From positions 1-64,000 of the forward strand of contig NZ_JAIPPU010000015.1 of the NCBI RefSeq assembly GCF_026646375.1: a DNA stretch of 64,000 nt, given 5' to 3'. The position numbers and the translations under genes were made by a program. The notes under the pieces are model-generated. The model did not search any database and was not told where the DNA came from. It saw nothing but the letters and a program-made list of their open reading frames with translations. Shown in pieces: positions 18,149-26,385 of this stretch (within the stretch, counting starts at the first letter, position 1; the number at the start of each line of letters is the position of its first letter). This DNA is from Acetobacterium wieringae. Its GTDB lineage: Bacteria; Bacillota; Clostridia; Eubacteriales; Eubacteriaceae.

Positions 18149-18196
18149 ATAATGTGAGAAATTTGATACTTGTTCGAGCTCTTTTTTCCTACTCAA
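18149..18196 (-). pseudogene. Possible N-terminal remnant of a cupin gene
   Basis: ATG 18196 opens a short frame beginning MSRKKELEQVSNFS, close to the start of the cupin at 14212 (MEKKELEKVSDFA). Homology ends after about 15 residues. The match is too short to be certain, but cupin and aldo/keto reductase genes are neighbours elsewhere in this window. Confidence 0.3.
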
Positions 18197-18212
18197 CTTC
18201 AGAAAATTTCAA

Positions 18213-18762
18213 TCAATTTCCAAAAACCCTCACAGCCTGTTTCATTTTATCGATGATGGGCACGCCACAGATTACATTTAGCAGATAAGCAGCAACGGTC
18301 ACAATATCGGCGATGGAATCTACCGCACCTACCTCATGAAAATGCACCTGCTCCATTTCGACCCCATGAGCTTTGGCTTCGGCATCAGAAAGAATTGAAA
18401 AGATCCGAATCGCCAGTGCTTTGGCGTGATCGGTGATCTGAGCCTGGTTGATGATCTCAATGATTTCGGACAAACACCGATGGTCATGGGAATGGGACTT
18501 TTTTTTTCGGCTGGTGGTGATGATTCCCATGAAGATAAGCCATATAGTGATCATGGTTGTCCTGTTCCAGAATGACCTAAAAATCACAGACATCAAGATC
18601 GGCCTTTTTAGCCCGACTGATGACAACATCAAAACTGCTAATCGGCAGGCTTTTTAACGCTTTGTTGAGCACCTGCTGATCAGCCCCCAGATCGAGCAGC
18701 GCCGCCACCGTCATATCGCCGCTGATACCGGAGGTGCATTCCAGATATAGGGTATTGCTCAC
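18213..18762 (-). pseudogene. larC: Decayed larC (nickel-pincer cofactor protein LarC)
   Basis: LarC inserts nickel into the pincer cofactor of lactate racemase-type enzymes. The N-terminus is recognisable (LYLECTSGISGDMTVAALLDLGAD), but an in-frame TAG lies at 18577-18579, the frame then slips at a run of nine A (18499-18507), and homology resumes as HDHRCLSEIIEIINQ and EQVHFHEVGAVDSIADIV. It stops after about 180 codons, whereas the family is near 400, so the C-terminal half is missing. The GTG start overlaps the larB stop by 4 bp, the usual larB-larC arrangement. At least three separate lesions mean this is a pseudogene. Confidence 0.85.
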
Positions 18763-19505
18763 TCCCGCACCCCCAACCGGTTGATCTGGGTGGCGGTATA
18801 ACCGGCGCCATAGCCGTTGTCGATATTGACCACCGAAATGCCGTTGGCACAGGAGTTGATCATTGTCAAAAGCGCTGAAATACCACCCAGGTTGGCCCCA
18901 TATCCTACCGACGTGGGCACGGCAATCACCGGCTTATCCACCAGCCCCCCAATCACACTGGCCAGTGCGCCTTCCATCCCAGCTACCGCAATCACACAGT
19001 TGGCACTCTGGATTACATCGAGCTGCGAAAGCACCCGATGAATCCCGGCAACCCCTACATCATAGAGCCGCTCCACATCAGCGCCAAAGTATTCAGCCGT
19101 TTGAGCGGCTTCTTCAGCCACCGGGATATCTGCGGTTCCTGCCGAACAGACGGCAATTTTTCCGATTCGCTTCTTTCCCGGCTTTTCGATTTTAAGGATC
19201 CGTGAGATTTCGTCGTACTGGACTTGTGGATAAACGGCTTTGATCAGTTCATACTGATGCCTGGTGGATCGGGTTCCCATCACCTCGCCATCCGCTTCGT
19301 AGAGTTTTCCAAAGATACTTAGTAAATGAGAATCTGCCTTGCCGCTGCAGAAAATCACCTCGGCAAAACCGGAACGCAACTTCCGATGATGATCCAGTTT
19401 AGCATATCCCATTTCTTCAAAGGGTTGCCGGCGAAAAAAAAGCTCCGCTTCCTCAATTGTTAGATCCCCTGTTTGTACTTTTTTTAATATTTCCTGTATT
19501 TTCAT
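18759..19505 (-). CDS. larB: LarB, nickel-pincer cofactor biosynthesis (pyridinium-3,5-bisthiocarboxylate pathway)
   Basis: A 248-residue protein with the AIR-carboxylase-like C-terminal domain: AVCSAGTADIPVAEEAAQTAE, AVAGMEGALASVIGGL, AVPTSVGYGANLGG and INSCANGISVVNID. LarB carboxylates and hydrolyses nicotinic acid adenine dinucleotide, the first step toward the nickel-pincer nucleotide. ATG 19505 has AGGAAAAA just upstream; the in-frame TTG six codons earlier does not. The gene is intact although larC behind it is broken, and no larE or larA is seen here. A MerR-type promoter (19576-19606) drives it. It may be functional with a LarC encoded elsewhere, or be decaying too. Confidence 0.92.
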   Translation of the reverse strand: MKIQEILKKVQTGDLTIEEAELFFRRQPFEEMGYAKLDHHRKLRSGFAEVIFCSGKADSHLLSIFGKLYEADGEVMGTRSTRHQYELIKAVYPQVQYDEISRILKIEKPGKKRIGKIAVCSAGTADIPVAEEAAQTAEYFGADVERLYDVGVAGIHRVLSQLDVIQSANCVIAVAGMEGALASVIGGLVDKPVIAVPTSVGYGANLGGISALLTMINSCANGISVVNIDNGYGAGYTATQINRLGVRE

Positions 19506-19575
19506 TTTTCCTCGTCTGATCAATTCTTTTTTTTTATTCTTTTTCTAATTCGCTTTTACCACCTTGATGCTATTT

Positions 19576-19606
19576 ACTCTATCACTTGGAGTCCACTTCA
19601 AGTCAA
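19576..19606 (-). promoter_or_regulatory. MerR-type promoter, family member 2 (larB)
   Basis: -35 TTGACT (19601-19606), 19 bp spacer with the dyad TTGAAGTggACTCCAA, -10 TAGAGT (19576-19581). It lies about 70 bp upstream of the larB start. Confidence 0.75.
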
Positions 19607-19624
19607 TAGGGTGTCTCAATTCTT

Positions 19625-19661
19625 AAAAAAATCTCCGTCCTTTTTAAGAAACAGAGATTTT
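19625..19661 (-). terminator. Terminator after the second MerR gene
   Basis: AAATCTC and GAGATTT arms with an inner TTTCTTAAAAA loop, followed by TTTTTTT on the minus strand. It separates merR (stop 19682) from the larB promoter. Confidence 0.75.
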
Positions 19662-19681
19662 ATGCTGCTTATTTAATTCGG

Positions 19682-20071
19682 TTAAACGTCCTTTTCTTTA
19701 TCCCAGGACAGAATCCCAGTGACTTCGGCTTTTTCGTAGATGTCAATTTTGTAATTCAGCCGCTCCAAGGTCTTTTGCATCTCATCCATTTTTTTATGAA
19801 GCTTTTTGCGTTCTTCCGTCAACAGCTCTTTCCGAGCAGAAATGGTTTCATCACCCTGCTGGGCCAGGGCACAGTATTCAATCAGCGCTTCAATGGGAAT
19901 CCCGGCTGAACGCATGCATTTTGCCAGTTCAATCCAGGCACAGGATCCTTCATCATAATCACGAACACCGCTTTTTGCCCGTTTAACTGGCGGGATCAGC
20001 CCGATCCGCTCGTAGTACCGCAGCGTATCGGCGGATAAATCATATTTTTTGCTGACTTCTGTAATGGTCAT
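19682..20071 (-). CDS. MerR-family transcriptional regulator (probable regulator of the AKR/lar promoters)
   Basis: A 129-residue MerR protein: winged helix with TITEVSKKYDLSADTLRYYE, RIGLIPP and RDYDEGSCAWIELAKCMRSAG, then a coiled coil to about 118. Cysteines fall in the DNA-binding half (SCAW, AKCMR) and near residue 68, in line with thiol sensing in the NmlR/AdhR branch, though the sensor is not established. ATG 20071 is chosen with AGGTGG upstream over GTG 20074. Its own promoter has the same dyad as two others here, so autoregulation and control of larB and the flavodoxin unit are inferred. Confidence 0.88.
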   Translation of the reverse strand: MTITEVSKKYDLSADTLRYYERIGLIPPVKRAKSGVRDYDEGSCAWIELAKCMRSAGIPIEALIEYCALAQQGDETISARKELLTEERKKLHKKMDEMQKTLERLNYKIDIYEKAEVTGILSWDKEKDV

Positions 20072-20133
20072 CACATACCACCTCGACTTCTAATTTTCTT
20101 ATGTATCATATTAATACTTCTTATCATGTCTTA

Positions 20134-20164
20134 ACCTTATCACTTGGAGTACACTCCAAGTCAA
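20134..20164 (-). promoter_or_regulatory. MerR-type promoter, family member 3 (merR itself)
   Basis: -35 TTGACT (20159-20164), 19 bp spacer with the perfect dyad CTTGGAGT-GT-ACTCCAAG, -10 TAAGGT (20134-20139), about 60 bp before the merR start. It is the most symmetric of the three sites. Confidence 0.78.
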
Positions 20165-20182
20165 GCAAAATACGTTATTTCT

Positions 20183-20217
20183 AAAAAAAATCTCCATCCA
20201 ATTAAGGTGGAGATTTT
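20183..20217 (-). terminator. Terminator after the second Fe-S aldo/keto reductase
   Basis: AAAATCTCCA and TGGAGATTTT arms followed by eight T on the minus strand, just after the stop at 20228. Confidence 0.85.
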
Positions 20218-20227
20218 AACTTCGACT

Positions 20228-21382
20228 TTATTCTAAGGCAGCTCGGACATTTTTCAGTTCCTGGATAATAGCGATATTCTGCGGACAATGTTCTTCACAT
20301 TTTCCACATTCCACACAATTAGAGGCTTTGGCATCTTGCGGAAACATCATGCCATATTGCATTTTGACTCTGGGGAGCATATCGAATAAAAAGGCATTGT
20401 TATAAAGTGAGAAATGGCCAGGTATATCGACCCCGGATGGACAGGGCATACAATATCGACAACCCGTACAGTTGACCTTCATTTTTGCTTTAATGGTTTT
20501 CTTAGCAAAATCGACTAAGGCAATTTCTTCGGTAGTTAGGGAATTAGCCACCCCTTCATTAGCGGTCTTGATATTATCAACCACCTGCTCTATTGTTGAC
20601 ATACCACTGAGTACCACCGAAACCTCGGGATGATCCATGACCCAGCGCAGCGCCCATTGAGATGGCCTTCTTTTGATTGGCGCTTCGTCCCAGGCGTCTA
20701 AAACTTCCTGGGGCAATTTATCAACCAAAGCCCCACCTCTAAGCGGTTCCATAATGGTGATCCCTAATCCTTTGCTGGCTGCATACTCCAGACCTTTTTT
20801 TCCGGCTTGATAATTTTCATCCAAATAATTGTATTGGATTTGACAAAACGACCAATCATAAGCATCAACAATTTCGACAAATAAATCAAAGTCATCATGA
20901 AACGAAAAACCCGCATATTTGATTTTTCCGTTTTTGACGGCCTGATCCAAAAATTCACAGACGCCGAGGTTTTTCAGGTTTTGCCAGAAACCGCGGTTAA
21001 GTCCGTGCAACAGATAAAAATCAATTGCATCCGTATCCAGCCGCTTTAATTGTTCATCCAATAATCGTTCCATATCGGCGCGGGACTGAACCAGCCATGA
21101 CGGCAGCTTGGTGGCGATCTTGACCCGTTCCCGGTAGCCATCCTTTAATGCCCGAGCCACAAACGGTTCGCTCGCTCCCCCCTGGTCAAATCCGGTGCCA
21201 TGATACGGATAGGCAGTATCGATATAGTTCACGCCATTGTCAATGGCATATCGAACCATTTCCATGGCTTTTTCTTCATCGATATTATTTTGGATCCCGT
21301 CGATAACCGGCAAGCGCATACAACCAAACCCCAAAACCGAAACCTCTTCATTTGTTTTTCCGAATTTTCGATACAGCATCAT
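20228..21382 (-). CDS. Aldo/keto reductase with C-terminal 4Fe-4S ferredoxin domain
   Basis: A 384-residue paralogue of the enzyme at 14597. The AKR barrel has DTAYPYHGTG, the Lys in IATKLP and the His in YLLHGLNRG; then come two cysteine clusters, CTGCRYCMPCP about 313 and CVECGKCEEHCP about 355. The substrate is unknown; family members reduce small carbonyls with NAD(P)H, and the Fe-S part may exchange electrons with a flavodoxin. It is transcribed alone, with TTGGAC-17-TATAAT at about 21436-21464; that region also faintly resembles the MerR-type promoters. GGGAG precedes the first ATG. Confidence 0.92.
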   Translation of the reverse strand: MMLYRKFGKTNEEVSVLGFGCMRLPVIDGIQNNIDEEKAMEMVRYAIDNGVNYIDTAYPYHGTGFDQGGASEPFVARALKDGYRERVKIATKLPSWLVQSRADMERLLDEQLKRLDTDAIDFYLLHGLNRGFWQNLKNLGVCEFLDQAVKNGKIKYAGFSFHDDFDLFVEIVDAYDWSFCQIQYNYLDENYQAGKKGLEYAASKGLGITIMEPLRGGALVDKLPQEVLDAWDEAPIKRRPSQWALRWVMDHPEVSVVLSGMSTIEQVVDNIKTANEGVANSLTTEEIALVDFAKKTIKAKMKVNCTGCRYCMPCPSGVDIPGHFSLYNNAFLFDMLPRVKMQYGMMFPQDAKASNCVECGKCEEHCPQNIAIIQELKNVRAALE

Positions 21383-21641
21383 TCAATCTCCCTTGTATTA
21401 AATTCAAACAATTGGTTTATTCCTCTACACTTATTATAATCCCATCCGAACTTTAGTCCAAGTTAATTTTTAACAAATCTGCATTTTTTACTAAGTTTTT
21501 TTACATCTGATTCTCAACAATACTTATCATATAATCGCCGCGGCCACAAATTTCAAACATCGATAACCTCAACATCACCAGATCATCACAATGAGCTGTT
21601 ATCATAACATCATTACAAATAAAGTCGAAAGGAATTTAACC

Positions 21642-22244
21642 ATGATAAAAAATAAAAAAATGATCCTGACCCTGCTCGTTACGGCCACCATCAGCGGCCT
21701 TTTGCTGACCGGCTGTACTTCAACCTCAACAGATACTAAAACAAACGCCACCAATAATGCCTCTGCATTTGAGGATAACGCCAGTTACGGCGAGGTAACC
21801 GCCGTTAGCGGCAGCACCATCACTTTAGCGCTGGGCACCATGAATATGGGCGGTGGTCAGACTCCACCAGATCAAGGGCAGGCCCCCACTGAAAACACGA
21901 CTACCGGAACGCCACCGGAAAAACCGGCTGATGCTCAGACCACACCGCCTGCTGATGGCAGTTCAACCGCCCCTACCGATGACACGATGGGCACAATTCC
22001 AGAATTTTTAACCCTCACCGGCGAAACTGCCACCATTGAATTGACCGATGCCATCACGCTGACACAAATGGGTAAGCAATCCCCCGATCAGCAAACAACG
22101 ACTGGCACCGCTGCTACCACGGCCTCTGCTTCTGATATCACCATTGGCAACATCCTGAAAATCACCTATAAGACCGATTCAACCGAAATCGAATCCATCG
22201 AGATCATGATGACCCAGCCCAACTCTACTGCTGCAGCCGTGTAA
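21642..22244 (+). CDS. Secreted lipoprotein, Thr/Pro-rich
   Basis: A 200-residue predicted lipoprotein: lysine-rich start MIKNKKMILT, a hydrophobic signal and the lipobox LLTGC with Cys about residue 25. The mature part is low in complexity, rich in Thr, Ala, Pro and Gln, with a middle section of TPPDQ/TPPEK repeats between two small beta-type segments (GEVTAVSGSTITLALG and GNILKITYKTDSTEIESIEI). Similar proteins are often anchored to the outer face of the membrane, with no known reaction. ATG 21642 is chosen because AAAGGA lies 8 bases before; the upstream ATG lacks one. Function unknown. Confidence 0.8.
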   Translation: MIKNKKMILTLLVTATISGLLLTGCTSTSTDTKTNATNNASAFEDNASYGEVTAVSGSTITLALGTMNMGGGQTPPDQGQAPTENTTTGTPPEKPADAQTTPPADGSSTAPTDDTMGTIPEFLTLTGETATIELTDAITLTQMGKQSPDQQTTTGTAATTASASDITIGNILKITYKTDSTEIESIEIMMTQPNSTAAAV

Positions 22245-22265
22245 TTTGATATGAGCAATCAAGCA

Positions 22266-22306
22266 AAACAACCTGATTTTCACCTCTGAAAATCAGGTTG
22301 TTTTTT
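22266..22306 (+). terminator. Terminator after the lipoprotein gene
   Basis: AACAACCTGATTTTC and GAAAATCAGGTTGTT, perfect arms with a six base loop and a TTTTTT tail on the plus strand. It may also stop the facing minus-strand diguanylate cyclase gene. Confidence 0.9.
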
Positions 22307-22356
22307 ATCCAAACCCCTTTAAAAAAAGACTATTCTAAAGACTGCCACAACTAGCT

Positions 22357-23703
22357 TTAGGTCGTTTCTGATTGTTGTTCTTTTTTATTCGCATACATCT
22401 CTTCATCGGCAATCTGAAGCAGTGTATCAATATCCTCACCATCGGCAGGATATAACGATGTTCCGATACTTAAGGTTGGTTTCTCCGAAAGTTCCAGCAG
22501 AGAAAAATCGCTCTCAAAACTTTCGATCAACCGTTTTTTCGCTTGCTTAAGCTCCTTGCGATTCTCAATATCCGGCATAATTATTAAAAATTCATCACCG
22601 CCCAGTCGAAAAGCGGCTTCATTGGTGCGAATATTTTGCTTTAAAATCCGAGCGGTCTCAATCAGAACCTGATCCCCCACATTATGCCCATAGGTATCAT
22701 TGATTTTTTTAAAAGAATTCAAGTCCATACTCATCAGACCAATCTGACGGTTATTTCTCTGGGCAGCAGCAAACACCATAATCTGGTATTCGTTTAAATA
22801 GTGACGATTAAAAAGGCCGGTCAGTGAATCGTGGCTGGACATAATTCGCAACTGATAATTGATTCTTAGCGCTCTGAAGGTCAAAAAACCTACCCCGACA
22901 GCAATTAAAACCGCCATGAAAATGGCAATTACTAAAATCGGCTGATTATTTTCCCAACCATCCCTGGGTGAAACAGCCACCTTCCAGTCAATAAAATCCG
23001 GATCGATATCAAAGATTAAGGATGATTCTCCAACGGTACTGGTGGTTTCATAAAACGGCAACTCCTGATTCTGCTGATTGAAGAGTGCCACATTTAGTCC
23101 CGCCTGATCAGCATAACGATTGATCTCTTCGATCATCTGATCACCTTTGAGAACAATGCTGATTTGCCCCCAGTATCCGGAATCTTCACGGACAATCGGC
23201 AGCCGGATAATAAAACCCGTCCCACCCTGAACCAATTCGACTGGCCCATGAAAGATTGGCACCTGCTCATTTTTAACCTTTAGTACCAATTCCTTCTGAC
23301 TGTCAACATTAGCCAGATCAACACCAATCGCAGCAGCATTTCCTTCTTTGGGATAATTCCAGATAATGGTCGTATCCTGCATAACTCCAATGTTTCTGAT
23401 CTGATTTTCATTTTTCGATAAGAGATTGTCCAAATAAGTATAAGCCTCTGTTTCATCAAGTCCGGGATTGACCAGAATGTACGCTTCAAAACCCTGAACC
23501 AGGGTTTTGTTGGTGAAAACCAACCGTTCCAACTGACTTTTAAAGTTTATGAATTTATCGGTCGTCTTCAGTATTTCCTGCTGTCTGAGATTGTTCATAA
23601 ACATACCAATAATTAACAAAAAAATCGATAGAAGCAAAAAGGATATCACTGTTGAAATAAAGATTGCCTGTTTCTTTTTAAAATAGTTCTTATTCCGATC
23701 CAT
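22357..23703 (-). CDS. Membrane-bound diguanylate cyclase with extracytoplasmic sensor domain
   Basis: A 448-residue protein: a cytosolic lysine-rich start, TM helix about 14-34, an extracellular CHASE-type sensor domain about 35-245, TM helix about 250-273, and a GGDEF domain with the intact active site RLGGDEF at about 366-372. It should make c-di-GMP in response to an external signal. No RxxD inhibitory site is visible before the GGDEF motif. It is a single gene with no obvious partner; at least four c-di-GMP proteins occur in this window. Confidence 0.9.
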   Translation of the reverse strand: MDRNKNYFKKKQAIFISTVISFLLLSIFLLIIGMFMNNLRQQEILKTTDKFINFKSQLERLVFTNKTLVQGFEAYILVNPGLDETEAYTYLDNLLSKNENQIRNIGVMQDTTIIWNYPKEGNAAAIGVDLANVDSQKELVLKVKNEQVPIFHGPVELVQGGTGFIIRLPIVREDSGYWGQISIVLKGDQMIEEINRYADQAGLNVALFNQQNQELPFYETTSTVGESSLIFDIDPDFIDWKVAVSPRDGWENNQPILVIAIFMAVLIAVGVGFLTFRALRINYQLRIMSSHDSLTGLFNRHYLNEYQIMVFAAAQRNNRQIGLMSMDLNSFKKINDTYGHNVGDQVLIETARILKQNIRTNEAAFRLGGDEFLIIMPDIENRKELKQAKKRLIESFESDFSLLELSEKPTLSIGTSLYPADGEDIDTLLQIADEEMYANKKEQQSETT

Positions 23704-23981
23704 CCTTTTCTCCTTAATTCCTTCAATGTTTTGTAACTTTAGTTTACCATCAAAATTGAATAAACACCATTATTTAATGATTTCTGCCGCTATAAATATC
23801 GGCTATCTTTTTAAAATGGTTAGCAAATCAATCTGCTTGAGTATTTAAAATTTTAAATGTCATGTTTGATCCTCTTTCTCATACCATAGATATCTGCTAA
23901 AATGAAAACAAGAACCAATTTTACAGACAACGTGTAAAACCAGCTCTCATTTTTATATAACTTTTGCGCACTTTGTTTTGT

Positions 23982-24158
23982 CTAGCAGAGTGGCGAATCG
24001 GAAAGGGCCCAGCACTCAACCACACGAACCCCAATATCGCCATCGTTGTCCTTGAATTTGACAAATTCCATCGTATTCTGATTAACTTCCTTGCCGGTGT
24101 CAAGATTCCTGATCTTGACTGTATAGCGGATTGCACACCAGTCATCTTTAATGTACAT
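23982..24158 (-). pseudogene. C-terminal remnant of a SnoaL/NTF2-like protein
   Basis: A 58-codon frame that overlaps the last 11 bases of the SDR gene reads MYIKDDWCAIRYTVKIRN then FVKFKDNDGDIGVRVVECWAL. This looks like the end of a SnoaL-like (NTF2 fold) protein, whose N-terminal half is absent. The ATG at 24158 lies inside the SDR tail and is probably accidental; a deletion that joined the SDR end to this fragment would explain the arrangement. Expression as a small protein cannot be excluded. Confidence 0.5.
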
Positions 24159-24945
24159 TTGCTGCCATCACGCGATTAATCATCCCCATGGCCAACTTTG
24201 AGCTGATTTTATAAAACACCTTCATCAGGTTACAGTCTTTCCCGATATAGGAGCGTAACTTCTTCTTCTCCATTGTTTTGATGATCAATTCTGCCGCTTT
24301 TGCAGGCGTTAACACGTTGTTCACTTTACTGCTGTCGCTCGCTGTCTGCTGGGAAATATTGGAGTTCTTCTTGATGTCGGTCGCAATCCCACCGGGAATA
24401 ACCACCGATACGCTGACATTGGTGTCTTTTAATTCCGATGACAATCCTTCGGTCAGCAGTTTGACGGCTGCTTTGGATGCCCCATAAACACTTTGCCCCA
24501 GCACCGGTAAAAAGCCCCCCATACTGGAAACATTGACAATATGGGCTTCCGGGCGCTTCAGAAGATGCGGTAAAAATGCTTTAACCATATAGAGCGTCCC
24601 GTAAAAATTGATATCCATGACCCGTTCAATGCGGTCCATTTCCAGTTCATTCAGATGAATAAAGGGCTGGATGATCCCAGCATTGTTGATGATGCCATCA
24701 ATCTTTCCATACTTTTCGATGGCATTCTTGGCAAAGGCAAAGACCGCTTCCTTATTCGAAATATCAACTACTTCGGTAAACAGTTGTGGATTTTTTCCGG
24801 CAATGCTCACTGTTTCCTCCAAAGCCTCCGGATTGATATCAACCGCCAACACCATGGCACCCTTGTTTAACAGCTGTAAAACCAATTCTCTGCCAACACC
24901 ATTTCCCCCGCCAGTTACAACTATATTTTTTCCTTGTACGTTCAT
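24148..24945 (-). CDS. Short-chain dehydrogenase/reductase
   Basis: A 265-residue SDR with the cofactor motif TGGGNGVGREL at 12-22, an acidic residue after the second strand (AVDIN, Asp36) suggesting NAD preference, NNAG at about 90, catalytic Ser in NVSSMGG and the YGASKAA Tyr-Lys pair at about 155. The C-terminus is extended by a basic amphipathic tail (GKDCNLMKVFYKISSKLAMGMINRVMAANVH). Substrate unknown. It is transcribed alone; downstream is a broken SnoaL-like gene, which may once have been its partner. Confidence 0.88.
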   Translation of the reverse strand: MNVQGKNIVVTGGGNGVGRELVLQLLNKGAMVLAVDINPEALEETVSIAGKNPQLFTEVVDISNKEAVFAFAKNAIEKYGKIDGIINNAGIIQPFIHLNELEMDRIERVMDINFYGTLYMVKAFLPHLLKRPEAHIVNVSSMGGFLPVLGQSVYGASKAAVKLLTEGLSSELKDTNVSVSVVIPGGIATDIKKNSNISQQTASDSSKVNNVLTPAKAAELIIKTMEKKKLRSYIGKDCNLMKVFYKISSKLAMGMINRVMAANVH

Positions 24946-25105
24946 CGTGATCTCCTTCTTAATCCTATAAATAGTTTTGCTGTATCAATACGTTTGTTTG
25001 ATTTCTTTTGATAAGCACATCTTACGCTACGACTATTCCTTAACGTTAATATTTTGTTAAGTTCATGTTAAAGTGACCATTTTCATGATTTTTTGCACAA
25101 AAATA

Positions 25106-25122
25106 CACCGAAAATTTCGGTG
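25106..25122 (-). terminator. Terminator after the DUF3786 gene
   Basis: CACCGAAA and TTTCGGTG arms, followed by TATTTTTG on the minus strand, 25 bp past the stop at 25148. Confidence 0.7.
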
Positions 25123-25147
25123 CAAAATTAAAAAGAACGGCGAGTTG

Positions 25148-25798
25148 TTATTCCCATCCGTCCACGGTTCCATATTCAGCCGTTTTGATCAATGCTCTAA
25201 CCAGGCAGCCACATAAAAAAGCCAGACATTCAAATTCCAAAATTTCTGGAGCTGTTACATCAAATTGGGTTTGAATCTCAACCGGAAAATCCTCGTCGGC
25301 TTCACGATAGATCAGCTTGACCGGTATTTTGGGCAGCACGTCCATTATCCAGCACTGGCTATAAGGTTCTTGTGAATTCTCTGATTTTCCACCTAATTTC
25401 ATAATAGTCCCTGCCAACTTATTTACGTCATTTCCAAATGATTTAATCAAGGGAGCATCCATCATGCTGGCTTTTCCGGTATCGCCACTTGAAAAAATAG
25501 TCGTCATGCGAAAAAGAGGTTTAAATGAATAGACCGGCTCGCCAGCGCCTTGAGATAAAACATAATGGATCAGGATCGACCGGTTATTGATATTGACCGG
25601 TTTTCCATCAACCGGAGTCACACCAGTACTACTAATGAGATAATCCCGTTTAAAAAAATTGATCGTAATCTGTCCCTTGGCATCAATGTTTAAACCAAAA
25701 CGGGCGGCACTTTCCGCCAGGTTACACTCAGCCAGTTTAGGCAACAGCGCTTCATAAATAACATCATAAGAGCTTGTCATCGAGTATCGCTTATTCAT
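25148..25798 (-). CDS. DUF3786 family protein
   Basis: A 216-residue protein that I recognise as DUF3786 from the central NNRSILIHYVL, the SFKPLFR segment, and the end PEILEFECLAFLCGCL. Function unknown; the family is common in anaerobes with corrinoid or metal metabolism. The start ATG 25798 overlaps the end of the DUF2284 gene by 8 bp, so the two are translated together. Cysteines at the C-terminus (FECLAFLCGC) could bind a metal. It lies within the MarR-controlled operon. Confidence 0.82.
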   Translation of the reverse strand: MNKRYSMTSSYDVIYEALLPKLAECNLAESAARFGLNIDAKGQITINFFKRDYLISSTGVTPVDGKPVNINNRSILIHYVLSQGAGEPVYSFKPLFRMTTIFSSGDTGKASMMDAPLIKSFGNDVNKLAGTIMKLGGKSENSQEPYSQCWIMDVLPKIPVKLIYREADEDFPVEIQTQFDVTAPEILEFECLAFLCGCLVRALIKTAEYGTVDGWE

Positions 25799-26333
25799 TA
25801 AACAGCACCATGCTGAAATAAGTAACCGTATTGGCTCCATTATTGTAGCTGATTTTTAAAGCCGAGGCCATCTGCATCACCATGATCCCATACCCTTCGA
25901 TGGCCGGATACATGCGATCTGGGAACCGGCAGGGCGCATCAGGGTAGCTGCATTTTTTACAGACGGTACATCCTTCAGTGGATAGAATTAAGGCATTCTC
26001 GTCAAAGCGCCGGAAAACATCGGCTACCTGATCAGTTAAGGCCTCATGTTCCACCCTAGCTTTCAGCCATCCTTGCATATCAAAACTGCTGTCCATTTCA
26101 GTGGCAGTAGTAAAGAGCATCGCCTTATTATAAGCCTGACATTTTTTCATACATGTCTCAATACTTCCCACTGCCGGGGGACAGGCCCAGGTGGTATTGT
26201 ACATGCCGCAACTATTGCCTTCACAGAGCTCCCGGACTTCGTGGGCGAAAATAATCTCTGCCGAGTTAAAAAATACAAACTCCAAAATGGGCAGTTTCGT
26301 TAGCTCATTTTCGATTTCAGGTTGTTTTGTCAT
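25791..26333 (-). CDS. DUF2284 cysteine-rich, probable metal-binding protein
   Basis: A 180-residue protein of the DUF2284 type, with cysteines in CEGNSCGMYNTTWACPP (about 38-54) and CTVCKKCSYPDAPCRFPDRM (about 121-140), a ferredoxin-like C-terminal arrangement. The cysteines probably bind an iron-sulfur cluster or metal, based on family annotation rather than a measured activity. It starts the operon with DUF3786. A promoter TTGATT-17-TAGATA lies at 26361-26389, with the -10 inside a MarR-type operator. Confidence 0.85.
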   Translation of the reverse strand: MTKQPEIENELTKLPILEFVFFNSAEIIFAHEVRELCEGNSCGMYNTTWACPPAVGSIETCMKKCQAYNKAMLFTTATEMDSSFDMQGWLKARVEHEALTDQVADVFRRFDENALILSTEGCTVCKKCSYPDAPCRFPDRMYPAIEGYGIMVMQMASALKISYNNGANTVTYFSMVLFNE

Positions 26334-26357
26334 TACTACCTTCCTCGCTTTCTTTTA

Positions 26358-26369
26358 GTGTATCTACAC
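26358..26369. promoter_or_regulatory. MarR-type operator of the DUF2284-DUF3786 operon
   Basis: GTGTATCTACAC is a near-perfect dyad that overlaps the -10 (26361-26366) of the DUF2284 promoter. The same sequence, with one base changed, is found at 26841-26852 before the marR gene, and both are followed by CGAT. A shared repressor site is likely. Confidence 0.65.
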
Positions 26370-26385
26370 GATACCATGAAAAAAA

